A stretch of 64,000 nt of DNA from Rugamonas aquatica (GTDB lineage Bacteria > Pseudomonadota > Gammaproteobacteria > Burkholderiales > Burkholderiaceae_D). The notes below the pieces were generated by a model, which did not search any database, had not been told where the DNA came from, and saw nothing but the letters and a program-made list of their open reading frames with translations. The DNA is taken from NCBI RefSeq assembly GCF_009380215.1, contig NZ_WHUG01000005.1, positions 186,001 to 250,000 on the forward strand, written 5' to 3'. Shown here in pieces: positions 17,095 to 26,904 of the stretch (position 1 is its first letter; the number at the start of each line of letters is the position of its first letter). The position numbers were made by a program, and so were the translations under genes.

Positions 17095-17841
17095 CTACTG
17101 CGCACGGCTTGCGATGGCGTTCTTCACCCACTTGTCCAAGGTCGCGCCCTTGCCGGCAGCCTCAAATCCATTTTCGATCGTGACCAGAACACCGTTGGGG
17201 TCCAGCAGCGCAAAAGTCGGGTAACTTTTTACGCCGACCTGGTCGATCAATTCCTTAGCGCCAGCGACGGTGCGCCAGCTCAGCCGAGTTTGCTGTGCAA
17301 ATTTCTTTGCCTCATCGGGCGAATCAAACGTGACTGCGAGGGTAGAAAATTCCTGATTACGCTCGGCGAATGCGTTGAGCATCGGCACTTCCTTGATACA
17401 AGGTGCACATTCAGAAAAATAAAAGCTCACGACGGTGTACTTGCCACGCAGAGCCTCGTTGTCGACAATATTGCCATCGGTCGCATGGAGTTTAAAGGCG
17501 GGAAAAGGCGAGCCGGCAGCAAGCTTGTACTTAACCTTGGCCGCCTTGGACTTCGCCGACTGGAGCTTGACGATGGCCGTGGCTTGCTCACCCACCTTGC
17601 TCTTCTCCATGCTGAATCCCGAGTCGGAGAGCTTTTTCTGGAACTGTGCGAAGGTGATCGAGGCCCCATTCACATCCTGGTACTCAACATTCTGATAGTC
17701 CGTCAGGGCCATTTGATCTCTGAATTCGAGTTCGGCACTTGATACAGACTTGGTGGATTTAACCGAATTCGCATTCGCGAACTGGGGAGTGCAAGCAAAG
17801 GAAATTAATAGCCCGACAGCAGCGAAGGAGAGTGAGCGCAT
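17095..17841 (-). CDS. TlpA/ResA-like exported thioredoxin-fold protein
   Basis: 248 aa from the start at 17841, which gives a signal peptide (MRSLSFAAVGLLISFACTPQFANA). No start in this frame has a good ribosome site. A GTG at 17931 overlapping the upstream stop is an alternative. The C-terminal 140 residues are a thioredoxin-like domain with active site CAPC (SFYFSECAPCIKEVPML) and a cis-Pro region (KSYPTFALLD). The preceding 100 residues are Lys/Ser-rich and not assigned. It likely reduces disulfides in the periplasm; the substrate is unknown. It is last in the pssA-leuA transcription unit. Confidence 0.78.
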   Translation of the reverse strand: MRSLSFAAVGLLISFACTPQFANANSVKSTKSVSSAELEFRDQMALTDYQNVEYQDVNGASITFAQFQKKLSDSGFSMEKSKVGEQATAIVKLQSAKSKAAKVKYKLAAGSPFPAFKLHATDGNIVDNEALRGKYTVVSFYFSECAPCIKEVPMLNAFAERNQEFSTLAVTFDSPDEAKKFAQQTRLSWRTVAGAKELIDQVGVKSYPTFALLDPNGVLVTIENGFEAAGKGATLDKWVKNAIASRAQ

Positions 17842-17927
17842 GAGGAAGAATAATCGTGAAATAATTGACAATAGTAGCATATTGCCAATGCAAGCCATGG
17901 TGAAGGCGGCACATCTTTGCAGCGTAT

Positions 17928-19199
17928 TCACCAGGGTGGGGAGAATGGCGACAGCGCTTGCGTAACCGCCTGCGGGCTGAGCGCCCTCGCGTCAAGCGAA
18001 CGCATGACGCGGGCCACATCGGCTTTTCTCGCCTCATCGTTCAACACCGCCTGATTGTCCGCCATGGAGCGCAACAGCTGCGTGGTGAGCCGGTCGAGCT
18101 CGGGGCGCACGGTCTTGGCGAGATCGGGAGCGTCGTCAAACTTGCCGGCGTGTTGCGCGCTCCATTGAGCGAACAACTCGCGCTGCACGGTCTTCGACGC
18201 TTCGATCTGTGCGCGAAACACTGTCTCGATCCACACGCTGGAAAGGCCAAGCGCAGTCCCCTCCTTCACCGCGGCCTGGATGACTTGAGCTTCGCGCCCG
18301 AGGTCTTCAATCGGCGCCTGCGCATTCCATTTGGCGCGCGCCACGGCTTGCGCCAGCAGCAGGCGCTGGTCGATCGCCAGCCGTAACGGCTCCAATCCCC
18401 AAGGGAAATCCAGCCAGCGATCGACACTGCGCTGCATGGCGCCGCTGGCAATGAGCTGACGCAGCCATTGGTCGACAAAAGCCTTGAGCGCGGGGTCGCG
18501 CGGCAGCAGGATGGCTTTCTCCGCAAAATCGAAAGGCGCGTCGGGGTGCACCGCGCAGAGTCGCGGGCGCAGCCGCTGCTGAAGGCGCGCTTCGATCGCG
18601 TCGGTCATCATCAGATCGGCAGCGCCCGCGACGATCCGATCGAAAATCGTCACGTTGTCCGGGTACACGGTCAGCTGTGCGTTCGGCGCCTGCGATCTCG
18701 CGAAGCGCTCGTTGGTCCCGCCAGGATTGACGATCAACCGAACGCTGGGCTGGTCAATTTGCGCCAGCGTCTGGAATCGCGCCGAATTTTCGCAACGGGT
18801 GATGGGCGTCTTGCCGTCGCGCAGATACCCGACAGAGAACAGGCCCTGCTTCTGCCGCTCCGGCGTGATCGACACACCGCCCAGCGCGATGTCGAACTTG
18901 TTCTCGCCGAAGTCCTTCATCAGCGCGGGCCAGCTGGTGGGAACGATCTGCACCTTCACACCCAGCGCACGTGCAAGGCCGTCGGCCAGTTCGATGTCGA
19001 GGCCGACAAAGTCATTGCCTGCCCGGGAGCTGAAGGGTTTGTAGTCGCCGGTGGTGCCCACGCGCAGCACGCCGCGTGCGGTGATGTCATCGAGCCGGTG
19101 GCCGGCGCCTGCCTGGGCGCTTGCCATCACGCCGGCAAGCAGCAGCCCAAGCAGGGCAATCAGCCTCAAGCAATATGCATAGCGCGCAGATATCTGCAT
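17928..19199 (-). CDS. Periplasmic cyclohexadienyl dehydratase fused to AroQ-gamma chorismate mutase
   Basis: 423 aa. The ATG at 19197-19199 overlaps the leuA stop by one base (TGATG). A signal peptide (to about residue 30) is followed by a solute-binding-protein fold of PheC type (GVLRVGTTGDYKPFSS, FVGLDIELADGLARALG, LGGVSITPERQKQG), which turns prephenate into phenylpyruvate or arogenate into phenylalanine. From about residue 270 an all-helical secreted chorismate mutase domain follows (LRLAIDQRLLLAQAVARAKW, DLGREAQVIQAA). One secreted chain would therefore perform chorismate to phenylpyruvate outside the cytoplasm. Enzyme assignment is by family pattern. Confidence 0.82.
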   Translation of the reverse strand: MQISARYAYCLRLIALLGLLLAGVMASAQAGAGHRLDDITARGVLRVGTTGDYKPFSSRAGNDFVGLDIELADGLARALGVKVQIVPTSWPALMKDFGENKFDIALGGVSITPERQKQGLFSVGYLRDGKTPITRCENSARFQTLAQIDQPSVRLIVNPGGTNERFARSQAPNAQLTVYPDNVTIFDRIVAGAADLMMTDAIEARLQQRLRPRLCAVHPDAPFDFAEKAILLPRDPALKAFVDQWLRQLIASGAMQRSVDRWLDFPWGLEPLRLAIDQRLLLAQAVARAKWNAQAPIEDLGREAQVIQAAVKEGTALGLSSVWIETVFRAQIEASKTVQRELFAQWSAQHAGKFDDAPDLAKTVRPELDRLTTQLLRSMADNQAVLNDEARKADVARVMRSLDARALSPQAVTQALSPFSPPW

Positions 19200-20746
19200 C
19201 AAGGCTGCGGATTGACGCGTTCGATCTTCGAATGCAGCTTGTTCAGCGCCGACAGATAGGCCTTGGCCGAGGCGACGATGATGTCCGGATCCGCGCCGAC
19301 GCCGTTGACGATGCGCCCTTCCTTCGACAAGCGCATCGTCACCTCGCCCTGCGACTGGGTGCCGGTGCTGATGGCGTTGACCGAGAACAGCACCAGCTCC
19401 GCGCCGCTGCCCACTTCGGATTCGATGGCGTTGACGGTGGCGTCGACCGGTCCGTCGCCACGGCCTTCGGACACATGCTCCTCGCCGTCGATGGTGAACA
19501 CCACTTTCGCGCTAGGCGTCTGGCCGGTGTTCGACTGTTGCGCCAGCGAGAGGAAGCGGTAGTACTCGCTCTCATGCGATTGCTGCTCGTCCGACAGCAG
19601 CGCCAGGATGTCTTCGTCGAAGATGTCGGCCTTGCGGTCGGCCAGCTCCTTGAAGCGCACGAAGGCGGCGTTCACTTCCGCTTCCGATTCCAGGTCGATG
19701 CCCAGCTCCTGCAAGCGCTGCTTGAAGGCGTTGCGGCCAGACAGCTTGCCCAGCACGATCTTGGTGGCGGTCCAGCCCACGTCCTCCGCGCGCATGATCT
19801 CGTAGGTCTCGCGCGACTTCAGCATGCCGTCCTGGTGGATGCCGGACGCGTGCGCAAACGCGTTGGCGCCCACCACCGCCTTGTTCGGCTGCACGGCAAA
19901 GCCGGTGATCTGCGACACCATCTTCGATGCGGCAACGATCTGCGTGGTGTCGATGCCGACGTCGAGGTTGTAGTAGCCGCCGCGCGTGCGCAGCGCCATC
20001 ACCACCTCTTCCAGCGCGGTGTTGCCGGCCCGTTCGCCCAGGCCGTTGATGGTGCATTCGATCTGGCGCGCGCCGCCTATCATCACGCCGGCCAGCGAGT
20101 TGGCCACCGCCAGGCCCAGGTCGTTATGGCAGTGCACCGACCACACGGCCTTGTCGGAATTGGGTATGCGCTCGCGCAGGCGGCGTATGGTTTCGCCGAA
20201 AATCTCCGGCACCGCGTAGCCCACCGTGTCCGGGAAGTTGATGGTGGTCGCGCCCTCCTCGATCACGCCTTCCAGCACGCGGCACAGGAAGTCCTCGTCC
20301 GAACGGCTGCCGTCTTCCGGGCTGAATTCGATATCGTCGGTGAACTGGCGGGCGAAGCGCACGGCGTTGCGCGCCTGTAGCAGCACCTGGTCGGGCAGCA
20401 TGCGCAGCTTCATCTCCATGTGCAGCTTGGAGGTGGCGATAAAGGTGTGGATGCGTTTGCGTTCGGCCGGCGCCAGCGCTTCGGCGGCGCGCGAGATGTC
20501 GCGGTCGTTGGCGCGCGACAGCGAACAGATGGTCGATTCGCGCACCACCGAGGCGATCGCCTTGATGGACTCGAAATCGCCTTGCGAGGCGGCCGCGAAG
20601 CCGGCTTCGATGACGTCCACGCGCAAGCGCTCCAGCTGCTTGGCGATGCGGACTTTTTCGTCCCTGGTCATCGACGCGCCCGGCGATTGCTCGCCGTCGC
20701 GCAAGGTGGTGTCAAAGATGATGAGGCGGTTGGATGAGTTGCTCAT
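19199..20746 (-). CDS. leuA: 2-Isopropylmalate synthase
   Basis: 515 aa, long bacterial form. The TIM barrel has the metal- and substrate-site motifs [16 protein letters not shown] (8-23), [15 protein letters not shown] and NGLGERAGN. The C-terminal regulatory domain (from about 390: [14 protein letters not shown]) mediates leucine feedback inhibition. It catalyses the first committed step of leucine synthesis from 2-ketoisovalerate and acetyl-CoA. It follows pssA by 59 bases and overlaps the PheC-AroQ fusion by one base. Confidence 0.97.
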   Translation of the reverse strand: MSNSSNRLIIFDTTLRDGEQSPGASMTRDEKVRIAKQLERLRVDVIEAGFAAASQGDFESIKAIASVVRESTICSLSRANDRDISRAAEALAPAERKRIHTFIATSKLHMEMKLRMLPDQVLLQARNAVRFARQFTDDIEFSPEDGSRSDEDFLCRVLEGVIEEGATTINFPDTVGYAVPEIFGETIRRLRERIPNSDKAVWSVHCHNDLGLAVANSLAGVMIGGARQIECTINGLGERAGNTALEEVVMALRTRGGYYNLDVGIDTTQIVAASKMVSQITGFAVQPNKAVVGANAFAHASGIHQDGMLKSRETYEIMRAEDVGWTATKIVLGKLSGRNAFKQRLQELGIDLESEAEVNAAFVRFKELADRKADIFDEDILALLSDEQQSHESEYYRFLSLAQQSNTGQTPSAKVVFTIDGEEHVSEGRGDGPVDATVNAIESEVGSGAELVLFSVNAISTGTQSQGEVTMRLSKEGRIVNGVGADPDIIVASAKAYLSALNKLHSKIERVNPQP

Positions 20747-20805
20747 GATAGCTCCGTGGCTGATGCTTCGTTGCTTGAATTCTCAGGGCCTACCGCCCTT
20801 GCCGG

Positions 20806-21678
20806 TCAGCGCCGCTCGCTGGGGTCGCTGGAGTGTTCGTCGGTCTGGATCAGGCTGACCTTCTTGCCCTTGGCCAGCCGCCATGCCGATACCGCGTAGC
20901 CCGACAGGCCGTAGGCGATGAAGATCGGGAACAGCACTTTAGGCGGATCGATCGACACCAGCGCGAACACCAGCGCAATCAGGAACACCGCGATGAACGG
21001 CACCGATTTGCGGAAGTTCACGTCCTTGAAGCTGTAGAACGGCACGTTGGTCACCATGGTCAGGCCGGCGAATACGGCGATGCTCCACGAAACCCAGCGC
21101 AGTTCGAGGCCGGATACTTCCTGGTCCACCATCAGCAGCACGAAGCCGGCCACCAGCGCGGCGGCCGATGGCGATGGCAGGCCCTGGAAGAAACGCTTGT
21201 CGACCACTTCGATGTTGGTGTTGAAGCGGGCCAGGCGCAGCGCGGCGCCGGCGCAGTAGACGAAGGCGGCGATCCAGCCCAGCTTGCCCAGGCCGCGCAG
21301 CGACCATTCGTAGATCACCAGCGCCGGCGCGGCGCCGAAGGACACCATGTCCGACAGTGAATCGTACTGGGCGCCGAATTCGCTCTGGGTATTGGTCAGG
21401 CGGGCGACGCGGCCGTCGAGGCCGTCGAGGATCATGGCGATGAAGATCGCCCAGGCGGAGTGTTCGAATTTCTGGTTCATCGCCATGACGATGGCGTAGA
21501 AGCCGCAGAACAGCGCTGCGGTGGTGAAGGCGTTCGGCAGCAGATAGATCCCGCGATGGCGCGGCCGGTCGAGGTCTTCGCCCCGGGCGCGGCGGGCAAA
21601 ACGGCTGAAGCGCGACATCTGGGGCGTTTTGCCTTGGGCTACGCCATTCTTGGCTCGGCGACGGGGGAATTTGGCCAT
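20806..21678 (-). CDS. pssA: CDP-diacylglycerol-serine O-phosphatidyltransferase
   Basis: 290 aa membrane enzyme making phosphatidylserine, the precursor of phosphatidylethanolamine. The CDP-alcohol phosphotransferase signature is intact: DGLDGRVARLTN followed by GAQYDSLSD, matching DGx2ARx8Gx3Dx3D. Eight or so hydrophobic segments follow a basic N-terminus. In many Burkholderiales pssA lies between a psd decarboxylase gene and leuA behind ilvC; here psd and ilvC are not adjacent and accessory genes intervene. Confidence 0.95.
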   Translation of the reverse strand: MAKFPRRRAKNGVAQGKTPQMSRFSRFARRARGEDLDRPRHRGIYLLPNAFTTAALFCGFYAIVMAMNQKFEHSAWAIFIAMILDGLDGRVARLTNTQSEFGAQYDSLSDMVSFGAAPALVIYEWSLRGLGKLGWIAAFVYCAGAALRLARFNTNIEVVDKRFFQGLPSPSAAALVAGFVLLMVDQEVSGLELRWVSWSIAVFAGLTMVTNVPFYSFKDVNFRKSVPFIAVFLIALVFALVSIDPPKVLFPIFIAYGLSGYAVSAWRLAKGKKVSLIQTDEHSSDPSERR

Positions 21679-21737
21679 AAGGTTCCGTTTCTGATTAACT
21701 GGTCATGTTGCGCCATCATTATAGTGGAGCCGCCCAT

Positions 21738-21764
21738 AAAAAAGGGGATGGCGAGCCATCCCCC
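21738..21764 (-). terminator. Intrinsic terminator of the SIMPL gene pair
   Basis: GGGGATGGC (21744-21752) pairs with GCCATCCCC (21755-21763). On the minus strand the stem is followed by six T. It lies 19 bases after the stop codon of the gene at 21783-22553. Confidence 0.88.
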
Positions 21765-21782
21765 TATTCTGCCCAAGTTCGC

Positions 21783-22553
21783 TTATTTGAAGCGCACTTT
21801 GCCTACCAGCCGCATTTGCAGCGTGGTTTCGCCCGGTTCAAAGCTGGGCTCTTCCACCGGAGGCGGCGGCGGGCTGCCGGCCATCGCCATCGCCACGCGC
21901 GACGAGCCCGTGACGTTGACGCGGTCCTGGTAATTGCCCGAGCCTTCGAAGTCTATGGTGTCGATGACGGCGTCGCCGACCTTGCGGCCCATCGCGCGCG
22001 CGATCGAATTGACGCGCTCGGTCAGATTGGCGTAGGTGGCGGCGATGCGCTGGTCGTCCAGCTTGCGGGTGGTCTCCGGCGCCAGGCCGAAGTGCAGATT
22101 GTTCAGCGCCAGCGTGCGCTGGGCGGCGGCCACGGTTTTCGGCAGGCCAGCCAGGTTGACGGTGGTCACTTGCAGCGACTGCCCCACGCGCCAGGCGGTC
22201 GGCACGCGCGGCTTGCGCGGCTGGCCGTTCAGCGGCTGCGCCGGCTCTTCAGGATAAACCGGATAGGTGTAGTAGCCCTGGGTCTTCAGGCTGGCCTGGG
22301 GATCTTCCTGCTTGACGATCTCCAGCCCCTGCTTCATCTTCAGATTGACGCGGGAGGCGGCGGCGGCCTTGTCCTTGTCGACTTCCTCGACGGACAGCGT
22401 GATAACGGCCTGGTCATTGACGTGGCGGACTTCGCCGAATGCGGGGACCACCACCAGCGCACCAGCGGTCGGCAGGGCTTCCTGCGGCGCCGCCTGCGCG
22501 GACAGCGCGCAGGCGGTGATGGCGGCGGCGGTCAGATGTTTCATTACAGTCAT
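21783..22553 (-). CDS. SIMPL (DUF541) domain exported protein, copy A
   Basis: 256 aa. The start at 22553 has GGAG six to seven bases upstream and is followed by a signal peptide (MTVMKHLTAAAITACALSAQA). The mature part is a SIMPL/DUF541 domain (GALVVVPAFGEVRHVNDQAVITLSVEE). A Pro-rich stretch (SPPPPPVEEP) occurs near the C-terminus. SIMPL proteins are periplasmic or envelope proteins, mostly uncharacterised; some bind IRAK-like partners or oxidative-stress factors. It is the downstream member of a tandem duplication. Confidence 0.85.
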   Translation of the reverse strand: MTVMKHLTAAAITACALSAQAAPQEALPTAGALVVVPAFGEVRHVNDQAVITLSVEEVDKDKAAAASRVNLKMKQGLEIVKQEDPQASLKTQGYYTYPVYPEEPAQPLNGQPRKPRVPTAWRVGQSLQVTTVNLAGLPKTVAAAQRTLALNNLHFGLAPETTRKLDDQRIAATYANLTERVNSIARAMGRKVGDAVIDTIDFEGSGNYQDRVNVTGSSRVAMAMAGSPPPPPVEEPSFEPGETTLQMRLVGKVRFK

Positions 22554-22620
22554 TGCATTCTCCGTGATTGGTATAAAAGCAATTGCAACTGTAACTCAGC
22601 GCGCGCCGCCGCGCATAGAC

Positions 22621-23388
22621 TTACTTGAATCGTACCTTGCCGACCACGTTCATTTGCAGCGTGGTCTCGCCCGGCTCGAAGCTAGGTTCCGACACTTCGG
22701 CGCTATCCATCATCTTGGCCGAACGCATCATCATCGGCGCCGGTGCGCCGCCCATGCGCTCCTGGGCGTAGTTGCCCGAGCCTTCGAAGTCGATGGTGTC
22801 CAGCACGGCGTCGCTGACCTTGCGGCCCATGGCGCCGGCGATCGAGTTGATGCGCTCGTTCAGATTCTTGTAGGTGGCGGCGATGCGCTGGTCGTCGAGT
22901 TGACGGGTGGTTTCCGGCGTCAGGCCGAATTGCAGGCCGTTCAGGGTCAGGATCTTCTGGGCGGCGGCCACGGTCTTCGGCAGTTTTTCCAGGTTGGTGG
23001 TGGTCACTTCCAGATACTGGCCCACGCGCCAGGCGGTCGGCACGCGCGGCTTGGACGACTGGCCGTTAGGCATCGGACGGTCTTCCGGGTACACGGGATA
23101 GGTGTAGTAGCCCTGGGTTTTCAGGCTGGCGCTCGGGTCTTCTTTCTTGACGATGTCCAGGCCCTGTTTCATTTTCAGGTTGACGCGCGAAGCGGCGGCG
23201 GCCTTGTCCTTGTCCTGCTCTTCGATCGCCAGGGTGGCGACCGCTTGATCGTTGGCGTGTTTGACTTCGCCGAAGGCCGGCACCACGACCAGCGTGCCGG
23301 AGGTCGGCAGCGATTCGAGCGGGGCGGCGTGCGCGGCGAGCGCGAAGGAGGCGGCAGCGGCTGCGGCGATAGTTTTCATGACGGTCAT
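22621..23388 (-). CDS. SIMPL (DUF541) domain exported protein, copy B
   Basis: 255 aa from the ATG at 23388 (ribosome site GGAG; the frame is open further upstream but non-coding in character). Signal peptide MTVMKTIAAAAAASFALAAHA. It is highly similar to copy A over its whole length (YTYPVYPE, KPRVPTAWRVGQ, LDTIDFEGSGNY, SFEPGETTLQM). It differs mainly in a Met-rich insert (APAPMMMRSAKMMDSAE) where copy A is Pro-rich. The pair clearly arose by tandem duplication, with diverged variable segments. Confidence 0.85.
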   Translation of the reverse strand: MTVMKTIAAAAAASFALAAHAAPLESLPTSGTLVVVPAFGEVKHANDQAVATLAIEEQDKDKAAAASRVNLKMKQGLDIVKKEDPSASLKTQGYYTYPVYPEDRPMPNGQSSKPRVPTAWRVGQYLEVTTTNLEKLPKTVAAAQKILTLNGLQFGLTPETTRQLDDQRIAATYKNLNERINSIAGAMGRKVSDAVLDTIDFEGSGNYAQERMGGAPAPMMMRSAKMMDSAEVSEPSFEPGETTLQMNVVGKVRFK

Positions 23389-23528
23389 TGCGGGCTCCAA
23401 AATTAAAATTACAACAAGACGAACTTTACCTGAAATTACCCCGGAGACATGTAAGACATGGTGAGTGTTTGTAACAAAGTCCCATGTGCTAAAGTTGCCG
23501 CCGGATTCAATCACTTTCGAAAGCTGCC

Positions 23529-24428
23529 ATGTCGTATCCGTATTTGAGTGACGTTATCAAGGCCTGGACCGGCATAGCCCTGCCGCTGCCGCTGGCGACC
23601 TTCGGCCTGTTCGTGGCGCTGGGCGCGCTGGTGGCCGGCGCGCTGTTCCGCGCCGAGTTGCAGCGCCTGTATGAAGCGGGCAAGGTCTGGCCGGCGCGCG
23701 TGCGCGGCGCCGATGTGCCGCCGCAGGATGTGGTCAGCGATTTCATGGTGGTGGTGATGGTGGCCGGCGTGCTGGGCGCCCGCCTGTTCCATATCCTTGA
23801 GCATACCGACCAGTTTGCCGCCGATCCGATGGGCATGATCTTTACGCGTTCGGGCTTGAGCATTTTCGGCGGGCTGATCCTGGGCACGCTGGCCGGCATG
23901 GTGTGCGTGCGGCGCTGGCGTTTGCCGGTGCGTCCGCTGCTGGACGCGGCGGCGCCGGCGATGATGATCGGCTATGCGATCGGCCGCATCGGCTGCCAGG
24001 TCTCGGGCGATGGTGACTGGGGCATTGCCGCCAACATGGCGTTGAAGCCTGAGTGGCTGCCGACCTGGCTGTGGGCGCAAACCTACGACAACAATATCTA
24101 CGGCGAGCTGATCGCCCTGCCCGGCGTGTATCCGACGCCGATGTATGAAACGGCGATGGCGCTGTTGTGCTTTGCCGTGCTGTGGGCGTTGCGCAAGCAT
24201 GTGTTCCGCATCGGCTGGCTGTTCTCGGTGTATCTGGTGCTGGCCGGCGTGGAGCGCCTGCTGATCGAGCAAATCCGCGTCAATCCCGTGTTCAATGTCG
24301 CGGGCCTGCATGCCACGCAGGCGGAGATCATCGCGGTAGCGTTGATTGCAATGGGTGCCATCGGCGCGATGATCCTCAGCCAACGTACGCCTGCTGCGGC
24401 CGAAAACATGAAAGACAATTTATCATGA
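23529..24428 (+). CDS. Prolipoprotein diacylglyceryl transferase (Lgt) family protein
   Basis: 299 aa multi-pass membrane protein. The Lgt core GRIGCQVSGDGDWG is recognisable but has Cys where housekeeping Lgt has Asn (GRxGNF), and PTPMYE, RSGLSIFGG and ERLLIEQIRVN match other Lgt segments. Lgt moves a diacylglyceryl group to the lipobox Cys. The divergent signature suggests a second, specialised paralogue rather than the essential enzyme. It overlaps the next secreted-protein gene by ATGA. Confidence 0.72.
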   Translation: MSYPYLSDVIKAWTGIALPLPLATFGLFVALGALVAGALFRAELQRLYEAGKVWPARVRGADVPPQDVVSDFMVVVMVAGVLGARLFHILEHTDQFAADPMGMIFTRSGLSIFGGLILGTLAGMVCVRRWRLPVRPLLDAAAPAMMIGYAIGRIGCQVSGDGDWGIAANMALKPEWLPTWLWAQTYDNNIYGELIALPGVYPTPMYETAMALLCFAVLWALRKHVFRIGWLFSVYLVLAGVERLLIEQIRVNPVFNVAGLHATQAEIIAVALIAMGAIGAMILSQRTPAAAENMKDNLS

Positions 24429-25246
24429 AGCCGATTTTCATCGCGCTGATAGCTGGCGGATTCATGCTGTGCGCTCCGCTCACCCACGCTGAATCGGCCA
24501 GTGAACAACCGACTGTACGCCTGACAGGCGGTGGCGAAGTACCACCATGGGCCGGTGAGCCATGGGAAGACTCCTACGCGGGCGGCTACCCCATTACATG
24601 GAACTACCCGGTCTTTAAAGGACTCGACAAAATTCGCCTTGAAAAATTGAATGCTTGGGCGCGCACTATTTCACTGCAACAGCTGTTCTCCTACGACGGC
24701 ATATGGTCGCCAAAAACCACGGCCAGTAAAGACTCTGCTGTGATCGCATTGCTGTCGCAGGAAAAAGCGGCGCGCGAGGCCGCGCTGACGCAATCGGTAT
24801 TAATGCCGTCCAGGCGATTTGTGCGGCACATTACTTTCACCCTTTACAGCGAGATGCCAGGCGCCGCACATCCGTCGCATGGCCTGATCCATCCGATTTT
24901 TGACTATCGCAGTGGACAACAGGTGGAGACAGAATCTCTTTTCAAGCAGGGTGCGAAAGGCAAGCTGACTCAAATGCTGGAGCAAAGTATCGAACGCAGT
25001 TTCAAGGAGACGCCCGCATTGAACACCGATGACCTTGGACGCTGCCAGCACAACCGGCAATTCGAGTGGGAAGCCGTTTCGATTTTAAGCAACCACGAGA
25101 TTATCGTCGAGTTCCCGTCGGTTTCAGGTGAAAATGCAAGCTGCGGCGAGGGGTACTATATTCTGCGCAGTCCGGCCATCAAAAAATTGCTGGTGTCGCC
25201 GCAGGATTTCGGCGTGGGCGAAATGCTTTATTCACCTACGAATTAA
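24425..25246 (+). CDS. Exported DUF3298/RsiV-like protein
   Basis: 273 aa. The ATG overlaps the stop of the Lgt-like gene, so the two are coupled. Signal peptide MKPIFIALIAGGFMLCAPLTHA; no lipobox is obvious, so it is probably not an Lgt substrate despite the neighbour. The segment FTLYSEMPGAAHPSHGLIHPIFDYRSGQQV with ESLFKQGAKGKL is the pattern of DUF3298, found in RsiV anti-sigma factors and in free periplasmic proteins. It lacks a cytoplasmic or membrane anchor domain, so an anti-sigma role is unlikely. Confidence 0.68.
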   Translation: MKPIFIALIAGGFMLCAPLTHAESASEQPTVRLTGGGEVPPWAGEPWEDSYAGGYPITWNYPVFKGLDKIRLEKLNAWARTISLQQLFSYDGIWSPKTTASKDSAVIALLSQEKAAREAALTQSVLMPSRRFVRHITFTLYSEMPGAAHPSHGLIHPIFDYRSGQQVETESLFKQGAKGKLTQMLEQSIERSFKETPALNTDDLGRCQHNRQFEWEAVSILSNHEIIVEFPSVSGENASCGEGYYILRSPAIKKLLVSPQDFGVGEMLYSPTN

Positions 25247-25326
25247 CCTTGCTGCAAATTAGCACATATGCGCTACGCACTGTTAGCGTGCTACAGTTAA
25301 ACATTAGCCATCAATACCATTAAAAC

Positions 25327-25813
25327 ATGATCCCACCTCGCGCTGCACTTGCCTGCCTGCTACTGGCTGCAGCCCGCTTGACCCCAGCCCAAACCGTGGA
25401 CGCGCCGCCACTGCACTTACAGCTGCCATCGGCCTGGACACTCGACTCGGCCAGGCGGCCGATGGAAGGCAAGGGACCGGATGGCGAAAAGATGCTGGTG
25501 ATGATAGCCCGCGCAGACCACCACGGCCAGGGAAGACGCGCACGCGTTTGCACAGGGCGTCCTGAAAGACGTGGCCAGCCGCAATGGCAAACTCGTCGTA
25601 CGCGCTGTCGAAGAATTCCCTGTACCGGCGGGGAAAACTGCTTACTCGTCGGCTTCGGAGTCTTCTCGCATGTTCGGAAAATATTATTTCATCCAGTATC
25701 TGCTGGCCTCCGACGACGCAATGTTTTATTTCACGTTCGAAGGCAAAGGCGAAGCCATGCCGGCGCTGAAGCGCTTCGATGCGCTGATGAACGAGCAGCG
25801 CTGGGACGAATGA
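25327..25813 (+). pseudogene. Exported small protein broken by a single frameshift
   Basis: The first frame (from ATG 25327) gives a signal peptide and PPLHLQLPSAWTLDS...KMLVMIARADHHGQG up to about 25530. The frame one base later then continues with good coding character: EDAHAFAQGVLKDVASRNGKLVVRAVEEFPVPAGK... ending KRFDALMNEQRWDE at 25813. One extra base near 25526-25533 (around a GGG) would explain it. The restored protein would be about 161 aa. It is either a recent pseudogene or a sequencing error. No family recognised. Confidence 0.75.
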
Positions 25814-25814
25814 A

Positions 25815-25838
25815 AAAAGCCGGCTCGCGCCGGCTTTT
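25815..25838. terminator. Bidirectional intrinsic terminator between the broken gene and ilvC
   Basis: A perfect 10-bp stem, AAAAGCCGGC (25815-25824) with GCCGGCTTTT (25829-25838), and a TCGC loop. A-run and T-run arms serve both strands, ending the plus-strand gene and the minus-strand ilv operon. Confidence 0.88.
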
Positions 25839-25856
25839 CCGCATCGAAGATGAAGC

Positions 25857-26882
<1,026 letters not shown>

Positions 26883-26904
26883 TTAGTAGTATTTTTGAAT
26901 TTGT

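Noticed and set aside
25520..25540. Programmed ribosomal frameshift in the broken exported-protein gene
   Set aside because: No slippery heptamer, downstream stem or internal ribosome site is visible at the switch; mutation or sequencing error is simpler.
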